DNA of 64,000 bases from Streptomyces sp. SCL15-4 (GTDB taxonomy: Bacteria; Actinomycetota; Actinomycetes; Streptomycetales; Streptomycetaceae): NCBI RefSeq assembly GCF_033366695.1, contig NZ_JAOBTQ010000001.1, positions 2,170,001 to 2,234,000 of the forward strand, in the 5' to 3' direction. The notes beneath the pieces were generated by a model. It searched no databases, was not told the DNA's origin, and saw only the letters and a program-made list of their open reading frames with translations. Made by a program: the position numbers and the translations under genes. Shown here in pieces: positions 7,270 to 16,370 of the stretch. Numbering within the stretch: the first letter of the stretch is position 1; every line of letters begins with the position of its first letter.

Positions 7270-9852
7270 ATGGTGGAGCAGTCCTCCGAGGTTCCGATAT
7301 CCGGGCCGGACGAACCCGCCGTCACCATGAGCGACAAGGGGCCGGCCAGGGCGGAGACCGAGAGGAAATTCGCGGCGGCACTGGCGGAACTCGTGGAGGC
7401 CGACCACATTCCGGCCGACAGCCACTTCTTCACCGATCTGGGTGCCAATTCCCTGGTCATGGCCCAGTTCTGCGCCCGATTGCGCAAAATACCGGACCTG
7501 CCCTCGCCCTCCATACGGGACATCTACCGGCACCCCACGATCCGCGGCCTGGCCGAGGCCCTGGTACCGGCCTCCCCCAACGGCGACACCCCGGCGGACC
7601 CCGCGCCCGCGCCCGCTGTGACGCCGGCGCCGGCCCCGGTGACCCGGGTGAACCCGCTCCACCACCACGTGTGCGGCGCGTTCCAGCTGCTGGTCTTCCT
7701 GGTCTACTCCCTCTTTTACGGATACATAGCCGCCGGCGGATACGAGTGGATCTCCGAGGGTTCCGGTCCGGGCGGTGTCTACTTGCGTTCGCTGCTGTTC
7801 GGAAGCGTCGCGTTCCTCACGCTGTGCGCCTTTCCCGTCCTCGCGAAATGGGTGCTCGTCGGCCGGTGGAAACCGGGCGAGTTTCCCGTCTGGGGACTGG
7901 CGTACGTGCGTTTCTGGCTGGTGAAGGTGCTGCTGCACGCGAATCCGATGGTGTTCCTCGTCGGCACCCCGCTGTATGTGCTGTATCTGCGGGCGCTCGG
8001 CGCGCGGATCGGAAAAGGCGTCACGATTCTCTCCCGCTCGGTCCCGGTCTGCACCGACCTGCTGACGATCGGCGCCGGGACGGTGATCCGCAAGGACTCC
8101 TTCTTCCTGTGCTACCGGGCGTACGCCGGCCGTATCCAGACCGGCCGGGTCACGCTCGGCCGGAACGCGTTCGTCGGCGAGAAGACCGTCCTGGACATCG
8201 ACACCTCGCTGGGCGACGACGCCCAGCTCGGGCACTCCTCCGCGCTGCACCGCGGCCAGGCGGTCCCGGACGGCGAGCGCTGGCACGGCTCCCCGGCCGA
8301 GCCCACCGAGGTGGACCACGTACGGGTCCCGCCGGCCCGGTGCGGCACCGCGCGCCGGGCCTGTTACGGCACCCTCACGCTGCTGCAACTGCTGTTCGTC
8401 TACCTCCCGATCGCCCTCGGCGGCGTGTACATGGTGTTCACCGGGCTGCCGGCGATCGGCAAGCGGCTCGATCCGCAGACGGCCTCGCTGAGCCGGCCCG
8501 AGCTGATACCCGACGCGCTGGCCGTCTCGCTCGTGGTGTTCTTCGGCTTCGTCGGCGCGGGGCTGGCCGCCCTGTACACGGTGCCGCGGCTGCTGCGCGT
8601 GCTGGTGCGGCCCGACCGGGTCTATCCGCTGTACGGGCTGCAGTACACGCTGCACCGCACGGCGGCCCGCATCACCAACATCAAGTTCTTCACCTGGCTG
8701 TTCGGCGACAGCTCGTACATCGTGTACTACCTCCGCCGGCTCGGCTACGACCTGTCGCGCGTCGAGCAGACCGGGTCCAACTTCGGCACCGAGGTGCAGC
8801 ACGAGACGCCGTTCCTGGTGACCGTCGGCACCGGGACGATGGTGGCCGACGGGCTGTCGCTGGCGAACGCGGAGTACTCCAGCACGTCCTTCCGGCTGTC
8901 CCGGGCGGCGATCGGGCCGCGCAACTTCCTGGGCAACAACATCGCCTATCCGGCGGGCGGCCGGACCGGGGAGAACTGCCTGCTGGCGACCAAGGTGCTG
9001 GTACCGCTCGACGGCGAGATACGCACCAACGTCGGGCTGCTCGGCTCGCCGTGCTTCGAGATCCCCCGCTCGGTGGAGCGCGACGCCCGGTTCGACCACC
9101 TGCGCACGGGCGAGGAACTGCGCCGCCACCTGTCCGCGAAGAACCGCTACAACCTGCTGTCCATGGCGTGGATGCTGTTCGCGCGCTGGCTGCACGTCTT
9201 CCTGCTGACGCTGTTCGCCCTGGTCTCCGTGGAGCTGTACGGCGTGGTCGGCCACGTGGTGATCGCGCTGTACCTGGCGCTGACGCTGCTGCTGTCCACC
9301 GCGTACTACGTCCTGGTGGAGCGCTGCATGACCGCGTTCCGCCCGCTGCGCCCGCAGCTGTGCTCCATCTATGACCGGAACTTCTGGCTGCACGAGCGCC
9401 TGTGGAAGGTCCCGGTGCAGTACCTGAACGTCTTCAACGGCACCCCGTTCAAGGCCCTGGTGTGGCGGCTGCTGGGAGTGCGGATGGGCAAGCGGGTGTT
9501 CGACGACGGCTGCTTCATCACCGAACGGACCCTCGCCGCGATCGGCGACGAGTGCACCCTCAACGCCGGCAGCAAGATCCAGTGCCACTCGCAGGAGGAC
9601 GGCACCTTCAAGTCCGACGGCATCACGCTCGGCGCCCGCTGCACGCTGGGCGTCGCCGCGCATGTGCACTACGGCGTGACCATGGGCGACGGCGCGGTGC
9701 TGGCGCCCGACTCCTTCCTGATGAAGGGCGAGGAGATCCCTCCGGGCGCGCGGTGGGGCGGCAATCCGGCCGTGGACATGCCGGAGACCGGCGGCGGCCC
9801 CTCCGCCCCGGCCCCGAAGACGACCGGCGCCGCCACGGCCGCCACCAGGTGA
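7270..9852 (+). CDS. Pls/PosA-like membrane protein: carrier domain plus NRPS terminal domain
   Basis: An 860-residue protein. Residues about 25-98 form a phosphopantetheine carrier domain with the attachment serine at Ser61 (GANSLVMAQ). The rest matches the C-terminal domain of Pls/PosA-type synthetases (epsilon-poly-lysine synthetase family): several membrane helices alternating with left-handed beta-helix, hexapeptide-type segments (for example ILSRSVPVCTDLLTIGAGTV and HVHYGVTMGDGAVLAPDS). In poly-lysine synthetase this region performs iterative chain growth. There is no adenylation domain here, unlike complete Pls proteins; the activating enzyme is the next gene, 13 bases downstream. Start ATG 7270 has AGGAG at 7260-7264. 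Probably a membrane-bound polymerising or ligating partner. Confidence 0.8.
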   Translation: MVEQSSEVPISGPDEPAVTMSDKGPARAETERKFAAALAELVEADHIPADSHFFTDLGANSLVMAQFCARLRKIPDLPSPSIRDIYRHPTIRGLAEALVPASPNGDTPADPAPAPAVTPAPAPVTRVNPLHHHVCGAFQLLVFLVYSLFYGYIAAGGYEWISEGSGPGGVYLRSLLFGSVAFLTLCAFPVLAKWVLVGRWKPGEFPVWGLAYVRFWLVKVLLHANPMVFLVGTPLYVLYLRALGARIGKGVTILSRSVPVCTDLLTIGAGTVIRKDSFFLCYRAYAGRIQTGRVTLGRNAFVGEKTVLDIDTSLGDDAQLGHSSALHRGQAVPDGERWHGSPAEPTEVDHVRVPPARCGTARRACYGTLTLLQLLFVYLPIALGGVYMVFTGLPAIGKRLDPQTASLSRPELIPDALAVSLVVFFGFVGAGLAALYTVPRLLRVLVRPDRVYPLYGLQYTLHRTAARITNIKFFTWLFGDSSYIVYYLRRLGYDLSRVEQTGSNFGTEVQHETPFLVTVGTGTMVADGLSLANAEYSSTSFRLSRAAIGPRNFLGNNIAYPAGGRTGENCLLATKVLVPLDGEIRTNVGLLGSPCFEIPRSVERDARFDHLRTGEELRRHLSAKNRYNLLSMAWMLFARWLHVFLLTLFALVSVELYGVVGHVVIALYLALTLLLSTAYYVLVERCMTAFRPLRPQLCSIYDRNFWLHERLWKVPVQYLNVFNGTPFKALVWRLLGVRMGKRVFDDGCFITERTLAAIGDECTLNAGSKIQCHSQEDGTFKSDGITLGARCTLGVAAHVHYGVTMGDGAVLAPDSFLMKGEEIPPGARWGGNPAVDMPETGGGPSAPAPKTTGAATAATR

Positions 9853-9865
9853 GGAAGGTCATCCC

Positions 9866-12800
9866 ATGGAAACGCGCGTGGAAGCCGGCCGGGAGTACTG
9901 GAGCCGGGTGCTGACCGCCGGTGGCGCGACCACCGTGCCGCGCTGGGCCCCGGAGCCGGTGCCGCGGTGGCGGGAGCGGGAGACCGCGGTCCCCGAGGAC
10001 GTGACGGCCGCGGTGCGCGCCCTGGTGCGGCGCTCGGGGCTCCCGCTGAGCGCGGTGCTGCTGGCGGCGCACGCCAAGGTGCTGGCCGCGCTGTCCGGCG
10101 AGCCGGAGGTGGTGACCGGGTACACCGCCGGAGTGCGCGGTGAGCCGCTGCCGTGCCGGCTGACCGTCCCGCCGGGGTCCTGGCGGGCCCTGGTGTCGGC
10201 CGCCGAGCGCGCCGAGGCGGAGGTGCTCGCCCACCGCGAGTTCCCGGTCGCCGCGTTGCGCCGCGAACTGGGCCTGGCCGGGCCGCCGTACGAGGTGGTG
10301 TTCGGGCCCCTGGGCGCCGACGGGACGCACACCGGTGAGGGCGTGCTGCACATCCGCTGGTACGACCGGGGCGGATGCCTGGTGCTGCGGCTGCGGCACC
10401 GCGCCGACGTGCTGGACTCCGCCGCCGCCGCCCGCGTCGGCGGCTACCACTTGACGGCCCTCGGGCTGCTGGCGACCGCACCGGACACCGATCACGGCCG
10501 GCAGAGCCTGCTGTCGGCCGAGGAGGTGCGCGAACAGCTTCAGGGGCTGGCGGGACCGCACCGGGAGCTGCCGGACGCCCGCGCGCACGAGGTGTTCGAG
10601 CGGCGGGCGCGGGAGCATCCGGAGCGGGTGGCCGCCGTGCACGGCGAGCGCGCGTGGACGTACGGAGAGCTGAACGCGCGCGCCAACCGGCTGGCGCACG
10701 CGCTGCTGGCGCGCGGAGTGGGCCCGGAGGACGTGGTCGCCGTCGTCACCGAGCGCGATCTCGACTGGCTGGCGGCGACGCTGGCGGTGTTCAAGGCGGG
10801 CGGCGTCTACCTGCCCGTCGAACCGAACTTCCCGGCCGGCCGGATCGCGGCCATGCTGACCCGCGCGGACTGCCGGCTGGTGCTCACCGGCTCCGGCGGC
10901 AGCCGCACCCTGGACGAGGCGCTGGCCGCCGTACCGGGGACCGCGAAACTGCCGGTGGAGACGGCGTACGCGCAAGCGCCCGCCGACACCGACCCCGGGC
11001 TCGCGATCGAGGCCGGCCGACTGGCGTACATCTACTTCACCTCCGGCTCCACGGGGGAGCCGAAGGGGGCGATGTGCGAGCACGCGGGCCTGCTCAACCA
11101 CCTCTACGCCAAGATCGACGACCTGGGGATCGGCGAGGGCTCGGTGGTGGCGCAGACCGCCCCGCAGTGCTTCGACATCTCGCTGTGGCAACTGCTGTCC
11201 GCGCTGCTGACCGGCGGGCGGACGCTGCTGGTCGGCCAGGACGTGATCGTGGACGTGGAGCGGTTCGTGGACACGCTGGTCCGCGGCCGGGTCGCCGTGG
11301 CCCAGGTCGTGCCCTCCTATCTGGAGGTGGTGTGCGCGTACCTGGAGCAGCATCCGCGCGCGCTGCCGGACCTGCGGTGCGTGTCGGTGACCGGGGAGGC
11401 GCTGAAGCGGGAGCTGGTGCAGCGCTGGTTCGCGCTCCAGCCGGGAATCCGGCTGCTGAACGCCTACGGGCTGACCGAGACCTCGGACGACACCAACCAC
11501 GAGGTGCTGGACGGCGTGCCGGAGCGGGTGCTGCTGGGCCGCGCGGTCGGCAACGTCCGCGTGTACGTCGTGGACGAGCACCTGGCGCTGGTGCCGCTGG
11601 GCGCCCCGGGGCTGATCGCGTTCTCCGGCGTCTGTGTGGGCCGTGGGTACGTGAACGATCCCGAGCGGACCCGGGAGGCGTACCGGACGGACCCGTACCG
11701 GCCCGGTGAGCGGCTGTACCTGGGCGGCGACCTGGGCCGCTGGCATCCCGGCGGCAGGCTGGAGTTCCTCGGCCGCCGGGACAACCAGGTGAAGATCCGC
11801 GGCTTCCGCATCGAGATCGGCGAGATCGAGAACACGCTGCTGCGGGTGGACGGGGTGCGCGACGGCGCGGTGGTCGTCGCGGAGCGGGGCGGCGGGAACA
11901 AGCACCTGATCGCCTTCCACACCGGGCGGCGGATCCCGGACGGGACGCTGCGCGAGGCGGTCGCGGCGGCGCTGCCCGCCTATATGGTCCCCTCGGCCTT
12001 CCACTGGCGGAAGAGCCTTCCGCTGACCGCCAACGGCAAGATCGACCGCAAGGCGCTGACCGCGCTGGCGGAGCGGACGGAGCCGGCCGCGCCGCCGGAC
12101 CGCGCCGCCCGGAGCGCGGACGCGCTCAGCCCCGCCGAGCGGCGGCTGGCGGCGGTGTGGGCGCGGCTGCTGGGCGTGCCCGAGGAGCGGATCGGCCGTG
12201 CGGACCACTTCTTCGATTCAGGTGGCACCTCCTTGACGGCCGTGAAGCTCAGCGTCGCGCTGGACCGCGCGGTCTCGCTGAAGGACATCACCCGCCATCC
12301 GGTCCTCGCCGACCTCGCCGCCCTCCTCGACGGCGCCGGCCGGTCCCGCCCGGAGCTGCTGCAACCGCTGTCGGAGGCGGACGGCACGCTCGACGGCGCG
12401 CTGGTGTGCTTCCCGTACGCGGGCGGCAACGCGGTCAACTTCCGCCCGATGGCGGCGGCGCTGGCCGGCGGCGGCCCGGCGGTCCTCGCCGTCGACCTGC
12501 CCGGGCACGACCTCGCGGACCGGCGCGAGCCGTTCGCGCCGATCGCGGACGTGGCCGAACGGGTCGCCGCCGAGATCACCGCGCGCGGCCTGACCCGGGT
12601 CATGCTCTGGGGGCACTCCTCGGGCGCCGCCCCGGCCCTGGAGACGGCCCGCCGGCTCCAGGAGCGGGGCGTGCGGGTGACCCGGGTGTTCCTCGGCGCG
12701 CAGCTGCTCGGCACCGCCGCCGAGCGCGGCGCCGCCGTCGCCGAGCTGAGCCGCCGCGGCGACGCGGAGATCGCGGCACGGCTGGCCGCGGACAGCGGCT

Positions 12801-13126
12801 ACACCGAACTCGCCGAGCTGGACGAGCGGCACGCCGAGCACATCGGCGCCGCCTACCGGCACGACTGTCTGGCGGCGCACCGCTATCTGCTGGCCGCCCT
12901 CGCCTCCCCGCCGCCGGTCCGGCTGTCCGCGCCGGTGACGGTGGTCGTGGCCGCCGACGACCCGCACACGGCCGGCTACGCGCGGCGGCACCGGGACTGG
13001 CGACTGCTGGCCGACCACGTCGAGCTGCACGAGCTGCCCGACGGCGGCCACTACTTCCCGCGCACGCGCCCGGCCGGGGCGGCGCGGGCCGTCCTGACCG
13101 CGGCCGTGCCCCTGGCCTCCACCTGA
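9866..13126 (+). CDS. Nonribosomal peptide synthetase, (remnant C)-A-T-TE
   Basis: A 1086-residue one-module synthetase. Residues 1 to about 215 resemble only part of a condensation domain and lack a visible HHxxxDG catalytic motif. The adenylation domain spans about 235-735, with core A3 at 392 (TSGSTGEPKG), A4 FDIS near 435, A5 NAYGLTE near 531 and A10 NGKIDRK near 722. A carrier domain follows with Ser789 (GGTSLTA), then a thioesterase with nucleophile Ser918 (GHSSG). Hand alignment to GrsA gives the pocket D-I-W-Q-S-T-A-D-D-K; the two acidic residues suit an amino side chain. With sbnA/sbnB in the operon, 2,3-diaminopropionate is the likely substrate. GAGGAAGG precedes the start. Confidence 0.88.
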   Translation: METRVEAGREYWSRVLTAGGATTVPRWAPEPVPRWRERETAVPEDVTAAVRALVRRSGLPLSAVLLAAHAKVLAALSGEPEVVTGYTAGVRGEPLPCRLTVPPGSWRALVSAAERAEAEVLAHREFPVAALRRELGLAGPPYEVVFGPLGADGTHTGEGVLHIRWYDRGGCLVLRLRHRADVLDSAAAARVGGYHLTALGLLATAPDTDHGRQSLLSAEEVREQLQGLAGPHRELPDARAHEVFERRAREHPERVAAVHGERAWTYGELNARANRLAHALLARGVGPEDVVAVVTERDLDWLAATLAVFKAGGVYLPVEPNFPAGRIAAMLTRADCRLVLTGSGGSRTLDEALAAVPGTAKLPVETAYAQAPADTDPGLAIEAGRLAYIYFTSGSTGEPKGAMCEHAGLLNHLYAKIDDLGIGEGSVVAQTAPQCFDISLWQLLSALLTGGRTLLVGQDVIVDVERFVDTLVRGRVAVAQVVPSYLEVVCAYLEQHPRALPDLRCVSVTGEALKRELVQRWFALQPGIRLLNAYGLTETSDDTNHEVLDGVPERVLLGRAVGNVRVYVVDEHLALVPLGAPGLIAFSGVCVGRGYVNDPERTREAYRTDPYRPGERLYLGGDLGRWHPGGRLEFLGRRDNQVKIRGFRIEIGEIENTLLRVDGVRDGAVVVAERGGGNKHLIAFHTGRRIPDGTLREAVAAALPAYMVPSAFHWRKSLPLTANGKIDRKALTALAERTEPAAPPDRAARSADALSPAERRLAAVWARLLGVPEERIGRADHFFDSGGTSLTAVKLSVALDRAVSLKDITRHPVLADLAALLDGAGRSRPELLQPLSEADGTLDGALVCFPYAGGNAVNFRPMAAALAGGGPAVLAVDLPGHDLADRREPFAPIADVAERVAAEITARGLTRVMLWGHSSGAAPALETARRLQERGVRVTRVFLGAQLLGTAAERGAAVAELSRRGDAEIAARLAADSGYTELAELDERHAEHIGAAYRHDCLAAHRYLLAALASPPPVRLSAPVTVVVAADDPHTAGYARRHRDWRLLADHVELHELPDGGHYFPRTRPAGAARAVLTAAVPLAST

Positions 13127-13169
13127 GGTCCCGTCCTCCACCCGACGGGCGACCGGAAAGGAAACCGAG

Positions 13170-14174
13170 ATGCCGTCCTCATCCCTGGCAGCACCGCTCG
13201 ACGTGGAGCTGCGGCCGGACCGACCGGCGATGCTGCGCGTCGCCGCGCCGGACGACGCCGCGCGCTGGGCGGCCGAGCACCGCGAGGCGCTGCGCGCGCG
13301 GGTCGCCGAGCACGGGGCGCTGCTCGTGCGCGGCCTCGGCCTGACGGATGCCGAGCACGTCGGTGCCGTCTTCTCCCGGCTGGCGGGCGAGCCGATGGCG
13401 GAGACGGAGGCGTTCGCCCCGCGCGAGACCGTCGGCCCGGGGCTGTACTCCTCCACGCCGTGGCCGGCCAACCAGCCGATGTGCATGCACCACGAGCTGA
13501 GCTACCGGCTGCGGGTGCCCGGCCTCGTGCTCTTCGCGTGCCTGACCCCGCCCGCGACGGGCGGGGCCACCGCGGTGGCCGACGCCGAGGAGGTCCTCCG
13601 TGCCCTGCCCGCCGACCTGACGCGGCGCTTCGAGCAGGACGGCTGGCTGCTGACCCGCAGCTACAACGAGGAGATCGGGGCGTCCCTGGCGGAGTCCTTC
13701 GGCACCGACGACCGCGCCGCGATCGAGGACTACTGCCGGGCCAACGCCATCGAGACCACCTGGCTCGGCGACGGCTCGCTGCGCACCCGGCAGCGCCGCG
13801 CCGCCGTCGTCCGCCACCCGCTGACGGGCCGCCGCTGCTGGTTCAACCAGATCGCCTTCCTCAACGAGTGGACCCTCGCCCCGGAGGTGCGCGAGTACCT
13901 GGTGGACGAGTACGGCCCGGAGGGTCTGCCGTTCAACACGTGCCACGGCGACGGCAGCCCGATCGGCGAGGACGTCGTCGAGTGCCTGAACGCGACGTAC
14001 GAGGCACACACCCGGCGCGAGCCCTGGCAGGCCGGTGACCTGCTGCTGGTGGACAACATCCGTACCGCGCACAGCAGGGAGCCGTTCACCGGAGAGCGGC
14101 GGGTCCTGGTCGGCATGGCCGAGCCGCGGCACCTGGCCGACGGCTCCTTCACCCCGGAGGCGAGCGGACGATGA
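13170..14174 (+). CDS. TauD/TfdA (SyrP-like) Fe(II)/2-oxoglutarate oxygenase
   Basis: A 334-residue non-haem iron oxygenase. The facial triad is visible: His107 and Glu109 in MHHE, and the distal His300 in NIRTAHSREPF, followed by an arginine that would bind 2-oxoglutarate. The MH-x-E form of the motif is typical of SyrP-like enzymes, which hydroxylate amino acids bound to NRPS carrier domains. It sits between the synthetase and sbnB and its stop overlaps the sbnB start by four bases, so it belongs to the peptide pathway. A beta-hydroxylation of the carrier-bound monomer is inferred. GGAAAGGA precedes the ATG. Confidence 0.82.
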   Translation: MPSSSLAAPLDVELRPDRPAMLRVAAPDDAARWAAEHREALRARVAEHGALLVRGLGLTDAEHVGAVFSRLAGEPMAETEAFAPRETVGPGLYSSTPWPANQPMCMHHELSYRLRVPGLVLFACLTPPATGGATAVADAEEVLRALPADLTRRFEQDGWLLTRSYNEEIGASLAESFGTDDRAAIEDYCRANAIETTWLGDGSLRTRQRRAAVVRHPLTGRRCWFNQIAFLNEWTLAPEVREYLVDEYGPEGLPFNTCHGDGSPIGEDVVECLNATYEAHTRREPWQAGDLLLVDNIRTAHSREPFTGERRVLVGMAEPRHLADGSFTPEASGR

Positions 14175-15241
14175 CCGATGTACTGCCCCACACCGCCCGC
14201 GCGGCCGACTCCGGCCCGCCGGCCGTGCCGACCTTCGCCGTGATCCCCGGTGAGCAGGTGAAGAAGGCCCTGGAAGGGGCCGAGAGACAGGTCGTGGAGC
14301 TGGTGGAGGCCACCTACCGGCTGCACGGCGACGGGGAGTCGGTGAACCCGCCGTCGTACTTCCTGCGCTTCCCGGACCGTCCGACGTCCCGGATCATCGC
14401 GCTGCCCGCGTCCATCGGCGGGTCCGTCCGCGTGGACGGGCTGAAGTGGATCTCCAGCTTCCCGGAGAACGTGGACTCCGGGCTGCCGCGGGCCTCGGCG
14501 GTGCTCATCCTCAACGACCACGACACCGGCTATCCGTTCGCCTGTCTGGAAAGCTCCATCATCAGCGCGACCAGGACCGCCGCGTCCGCCGCGCTGGCCG
14601 CCGACCGGCTCAGCCGCGAGCGGCCCCGGCCCACCCGGGTCGGGTTCTGCGGCACCGGCCTGATCGCCCGGTACATCCACACCTTCCTGGCCCGCACCGG
14701 CTGGACCTTCGAGGCGATCGGCGTGCACGACGTGTCCGCCGCCAGCACCGAGGGCTTCTGCGGCTATCTGCGGCAGACCGGGGCCGGTGAACCGGTCACC
14801 GTCCACGACAGCGCGGAGGGCCTGATCCGCTCCAGCGACCTGGTGGTCTTCGCCACCGTGGCCGGCCGGCCGCACGTCACGACCCCGGCCTGGTTCGACC
14901 ACAACCCGCTGGTCCTGCACATCTCGCTGCGCGACCTCGCCCCGGAGGTCCTGCTCGCCTCGGCCAACTTCGTGGACGACGTGGAGCACTGCCTGAAGGC
15001 GGACACCTCCCCGCACCTGGCCGAGCAGCGCACCGGCAACCGCGACTTCCTCAACGGCACCCTCCACGACGTGATGCTGGGCCGGGCCGCGCCGCCGCAG
15101 GACCAGCCGGTGATCTTCTCCCCCTTCGGCCTCGGCGTGCTCGACCTGGCCGTCGGCAAGTACGTCTACGACCAGGTCGCCCGGGCGGGCGCACTCCGCC
15201 TCGTCGACGACTTCTTCCACGACCTGCGCCGGTACGGCTGA
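14171..15241 (+). CDS. sbnB: 2,3-diaminopropionate biosynthesis protein SbnB
   Basis: A 356-residue member of the ornithine cyclodeaminase/mu-crystallin family, with the NAD-binding turn GFCGTGLIARYIHTF near residues 158-172. In staphyloferrin B biosynthesis SbnB oxidatively cleaves N-(1-amino-1-carboxy-2-ethyl)-glutamate to L-2,3-diaminopropionate and 2-oxoglutarate. The pairing with sbnA 37 bases downstream makes the SbnB assignment far stronger than a plain ornithine cyclodeaminase. The start overlaps the oxygenase stop (ATGA). The 2-oxoglutarate released could feed the oxygenase encoded next door. Confidence 0.88.
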   Translation: MTDVLPHTARAADSGPPAVPTFAVIPGEQVKKALEGAERQVVELVEATYRLHGDGESVNPPSYFLRFPDRPTSRIIALPASIGGSVRVDGLKWISSFPENVDSGLPRASAVLILNDHDTGYPFACLESSIISATRTAASAALAADRLSRERPRPTRVGFCGTGLIARYIHTFLARTGWTFEAIGVHDVSAASTEGFCGYLRQTGAGEPVTVHDSAEGLIRSSDLVVFATVAGRPHVTTPAWFDHNPLVLHISLRDLAPEVLLASANFVDDVEHCLKADTSPHLAEQRTGNRDFLNGTLHDVMLGRAAPPQDQPVIFSPFGLGVLDLAVGKYVYDQVARAGALRLVDDFFHDLRRYG

Positions 15242-15278
15242 GGCCGTTTCCCGCAGCCCTGGCAACAGGAGGCCTGCT

Positions 15279-16304
15279 GTGCCCGTGATCACCGCTCCCC
15301 ACGCGTTCAACGAAGGGAGCCTCTTCGTCGATCTGGAGTCGATATTCGGATGCCGCCTCTACCTCAAGTGCGAGGGCTTCAATTTCGCCGGCTCCATCAA
15401 ACTCAAGGCCGCGAACGAGATGGTGGAGAGCGCCGAGCGGGAGGGGACGCTGACGCCGGACTCCGTCCTCGTCGAGTCCTCGTCCGGCAACCTCGGCGTC
15501 GCCCTCAGCATGATCGCCGCGAGCAAGGGCTACCGGTTCCTGTGTGTGACGGACTCGCGGTGCAATCTGTCGACCAAGCTGCTGATGGAGGCTCTCGGCA
15601 GTCATGTGCACGTGGTGACCGACCTGGACGGCAACGGCGGTTTCCTGGGCACCCGGCTGGAGTACGTCCGTTCGCTGTGCGCGTCCGACGACCGGTACGT
15701 GTGGCTGAGCCAGTACACCAACGCGGGCAACTGGCGGGCGCACTACCGCACCACCGCGCCGGAGATCGCCGGCCACTTCCCGGGCCTGGACGTGCTGTTC
15801 GTCGGCACGGGAACCGCCGGCACGCTGATGGGGTGCGCGCGCTACTTCCGCGAGTGGCACCGGCCGGTGCGGATCGTCGCCGTGGACAGCATGGGGTCGG
15901 TGGCCTTCGGCGGCCCGCCCGGCCGCCGGATGATCCCGGGCCTGGGCATGAGCATGCGCCCGCCGCTGCTGGACGAGTCCTACGTGGACGAGGTGATCCG
16001 GGTGGAGGAGGCGGACACCATCCGCACCTGCCACCGGCTGGCCCGGCGGGGCTTCCTGTTCGGCGGCTCCACGGGGACGGTGGTCAGCGCCGCGACGGAG
16101 TGGCTGGCCCGGCAGGACGCCCGGAAGCTGACCGCGGTGGCCATCGCCCCCGACCTCGGCGAGCGCTATCTGGACACCGTGTACCAGACCAACTGGCTCC
16201 AGGACCTGTACGGCGACCAGCTGCTGGACTCGGCCGGGCTGGAGCCCCCGCCCTGGGACGACGACCCGGCCCCCCGCGCACCGGGCCGGCGCCACAGCCC
16301 CTAG
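15279..16304 (+). CDS. sbnA: 2,3-diaminopropionate biosynthesis protein SbnA
   Basis: A 341-residue PLP enzyme of the cysteine synthase/cystathionine beta-synthase fold. The Schiff-base lysine is Lys41 (GSIKLKAANEM), the asparagine loop is ESSSGNLGVA and the phosphate-binding loop is VGTGTAGTLMG. SbnA joins O-phospho-L-serine and L-glutamate to give the substrate of SbnB. Start is GTG at 15279, with a perfect AGGAGG at 15267-15272. It is the last gene of the cluster; the 272 bases after it hold no gene. Confidence 0.9.
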   Translation: MPVITAPHAFNEGSLFVDLESIFGCRLYLKCEGFNFAGSIKLKAANEMVESAEREGTLTPDSVLVESSSGNLGVALSMIAASKGYRFLCVTDSRCNLSTKLLMEALGSHVHVVTDLDGNGGFLGTRLEYVRSLCASDDRYVWLSQYTNAGNWRAHYRTTAPEIAGHFPGLDVLFVGTGTAGTLMGCARYFREWHRPVRIVAVDSMGSVAFGGPPGRRMIPGLGMSMRPPLLDESYVDEVIRVEEADTIRTCHRLARRGFLFGGSTGTVVSAATEWLARQDARKLTAVAIAPDLGERYLDTVYQTNWLQDLYGDQLLDSAGLEPPPWDDDPAPRAPGRRHSP

Positions 16305-16370
16305 TACTGCGACGGTGCTTGCGGTGACTGGTGGCCGGGTCGGTCGTCGGTGTGGCTGTAAGCGGGGACC
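16305..16370. other. Possible insertion-sequence end remnant
   Basis: Directly after the sbnA stop the sequence begins CTAGTACTGCGACGGTGCTT and continues GCGGTGACTGGTGG. From memory, related strings occur in many Streptomyces intergenic regions as ends of degenerate transposable elements. I see no transposase and no matching second end, so this is a weak call. The following stretch to 16576 holds nothing else I can support. Confidence 0.2.

Noticed and set aside
7258..9669. 803-residue minus-strand open frame opposite the Pls-like gene
   Set aside because: The product is a glutamine/arginine/valine-rich shadow with no domain, while the plus strand has carrier and membrane domains and a good ribosome site.
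9623..12208. 861-residue minus-strand open frame opposite the NRPS gene
   Set aside because: It mirrors the A-domain codons on the other strand and has low-complexity RPQH-rich content; the plus frame holds all NRPS core motifs.
14171..15241. Ornithine cyclodeaminase (proline synthesis)
   Set aside because: The fold is shared, but direct linkage to sbnA and an NRPS makes SbnB the better call.
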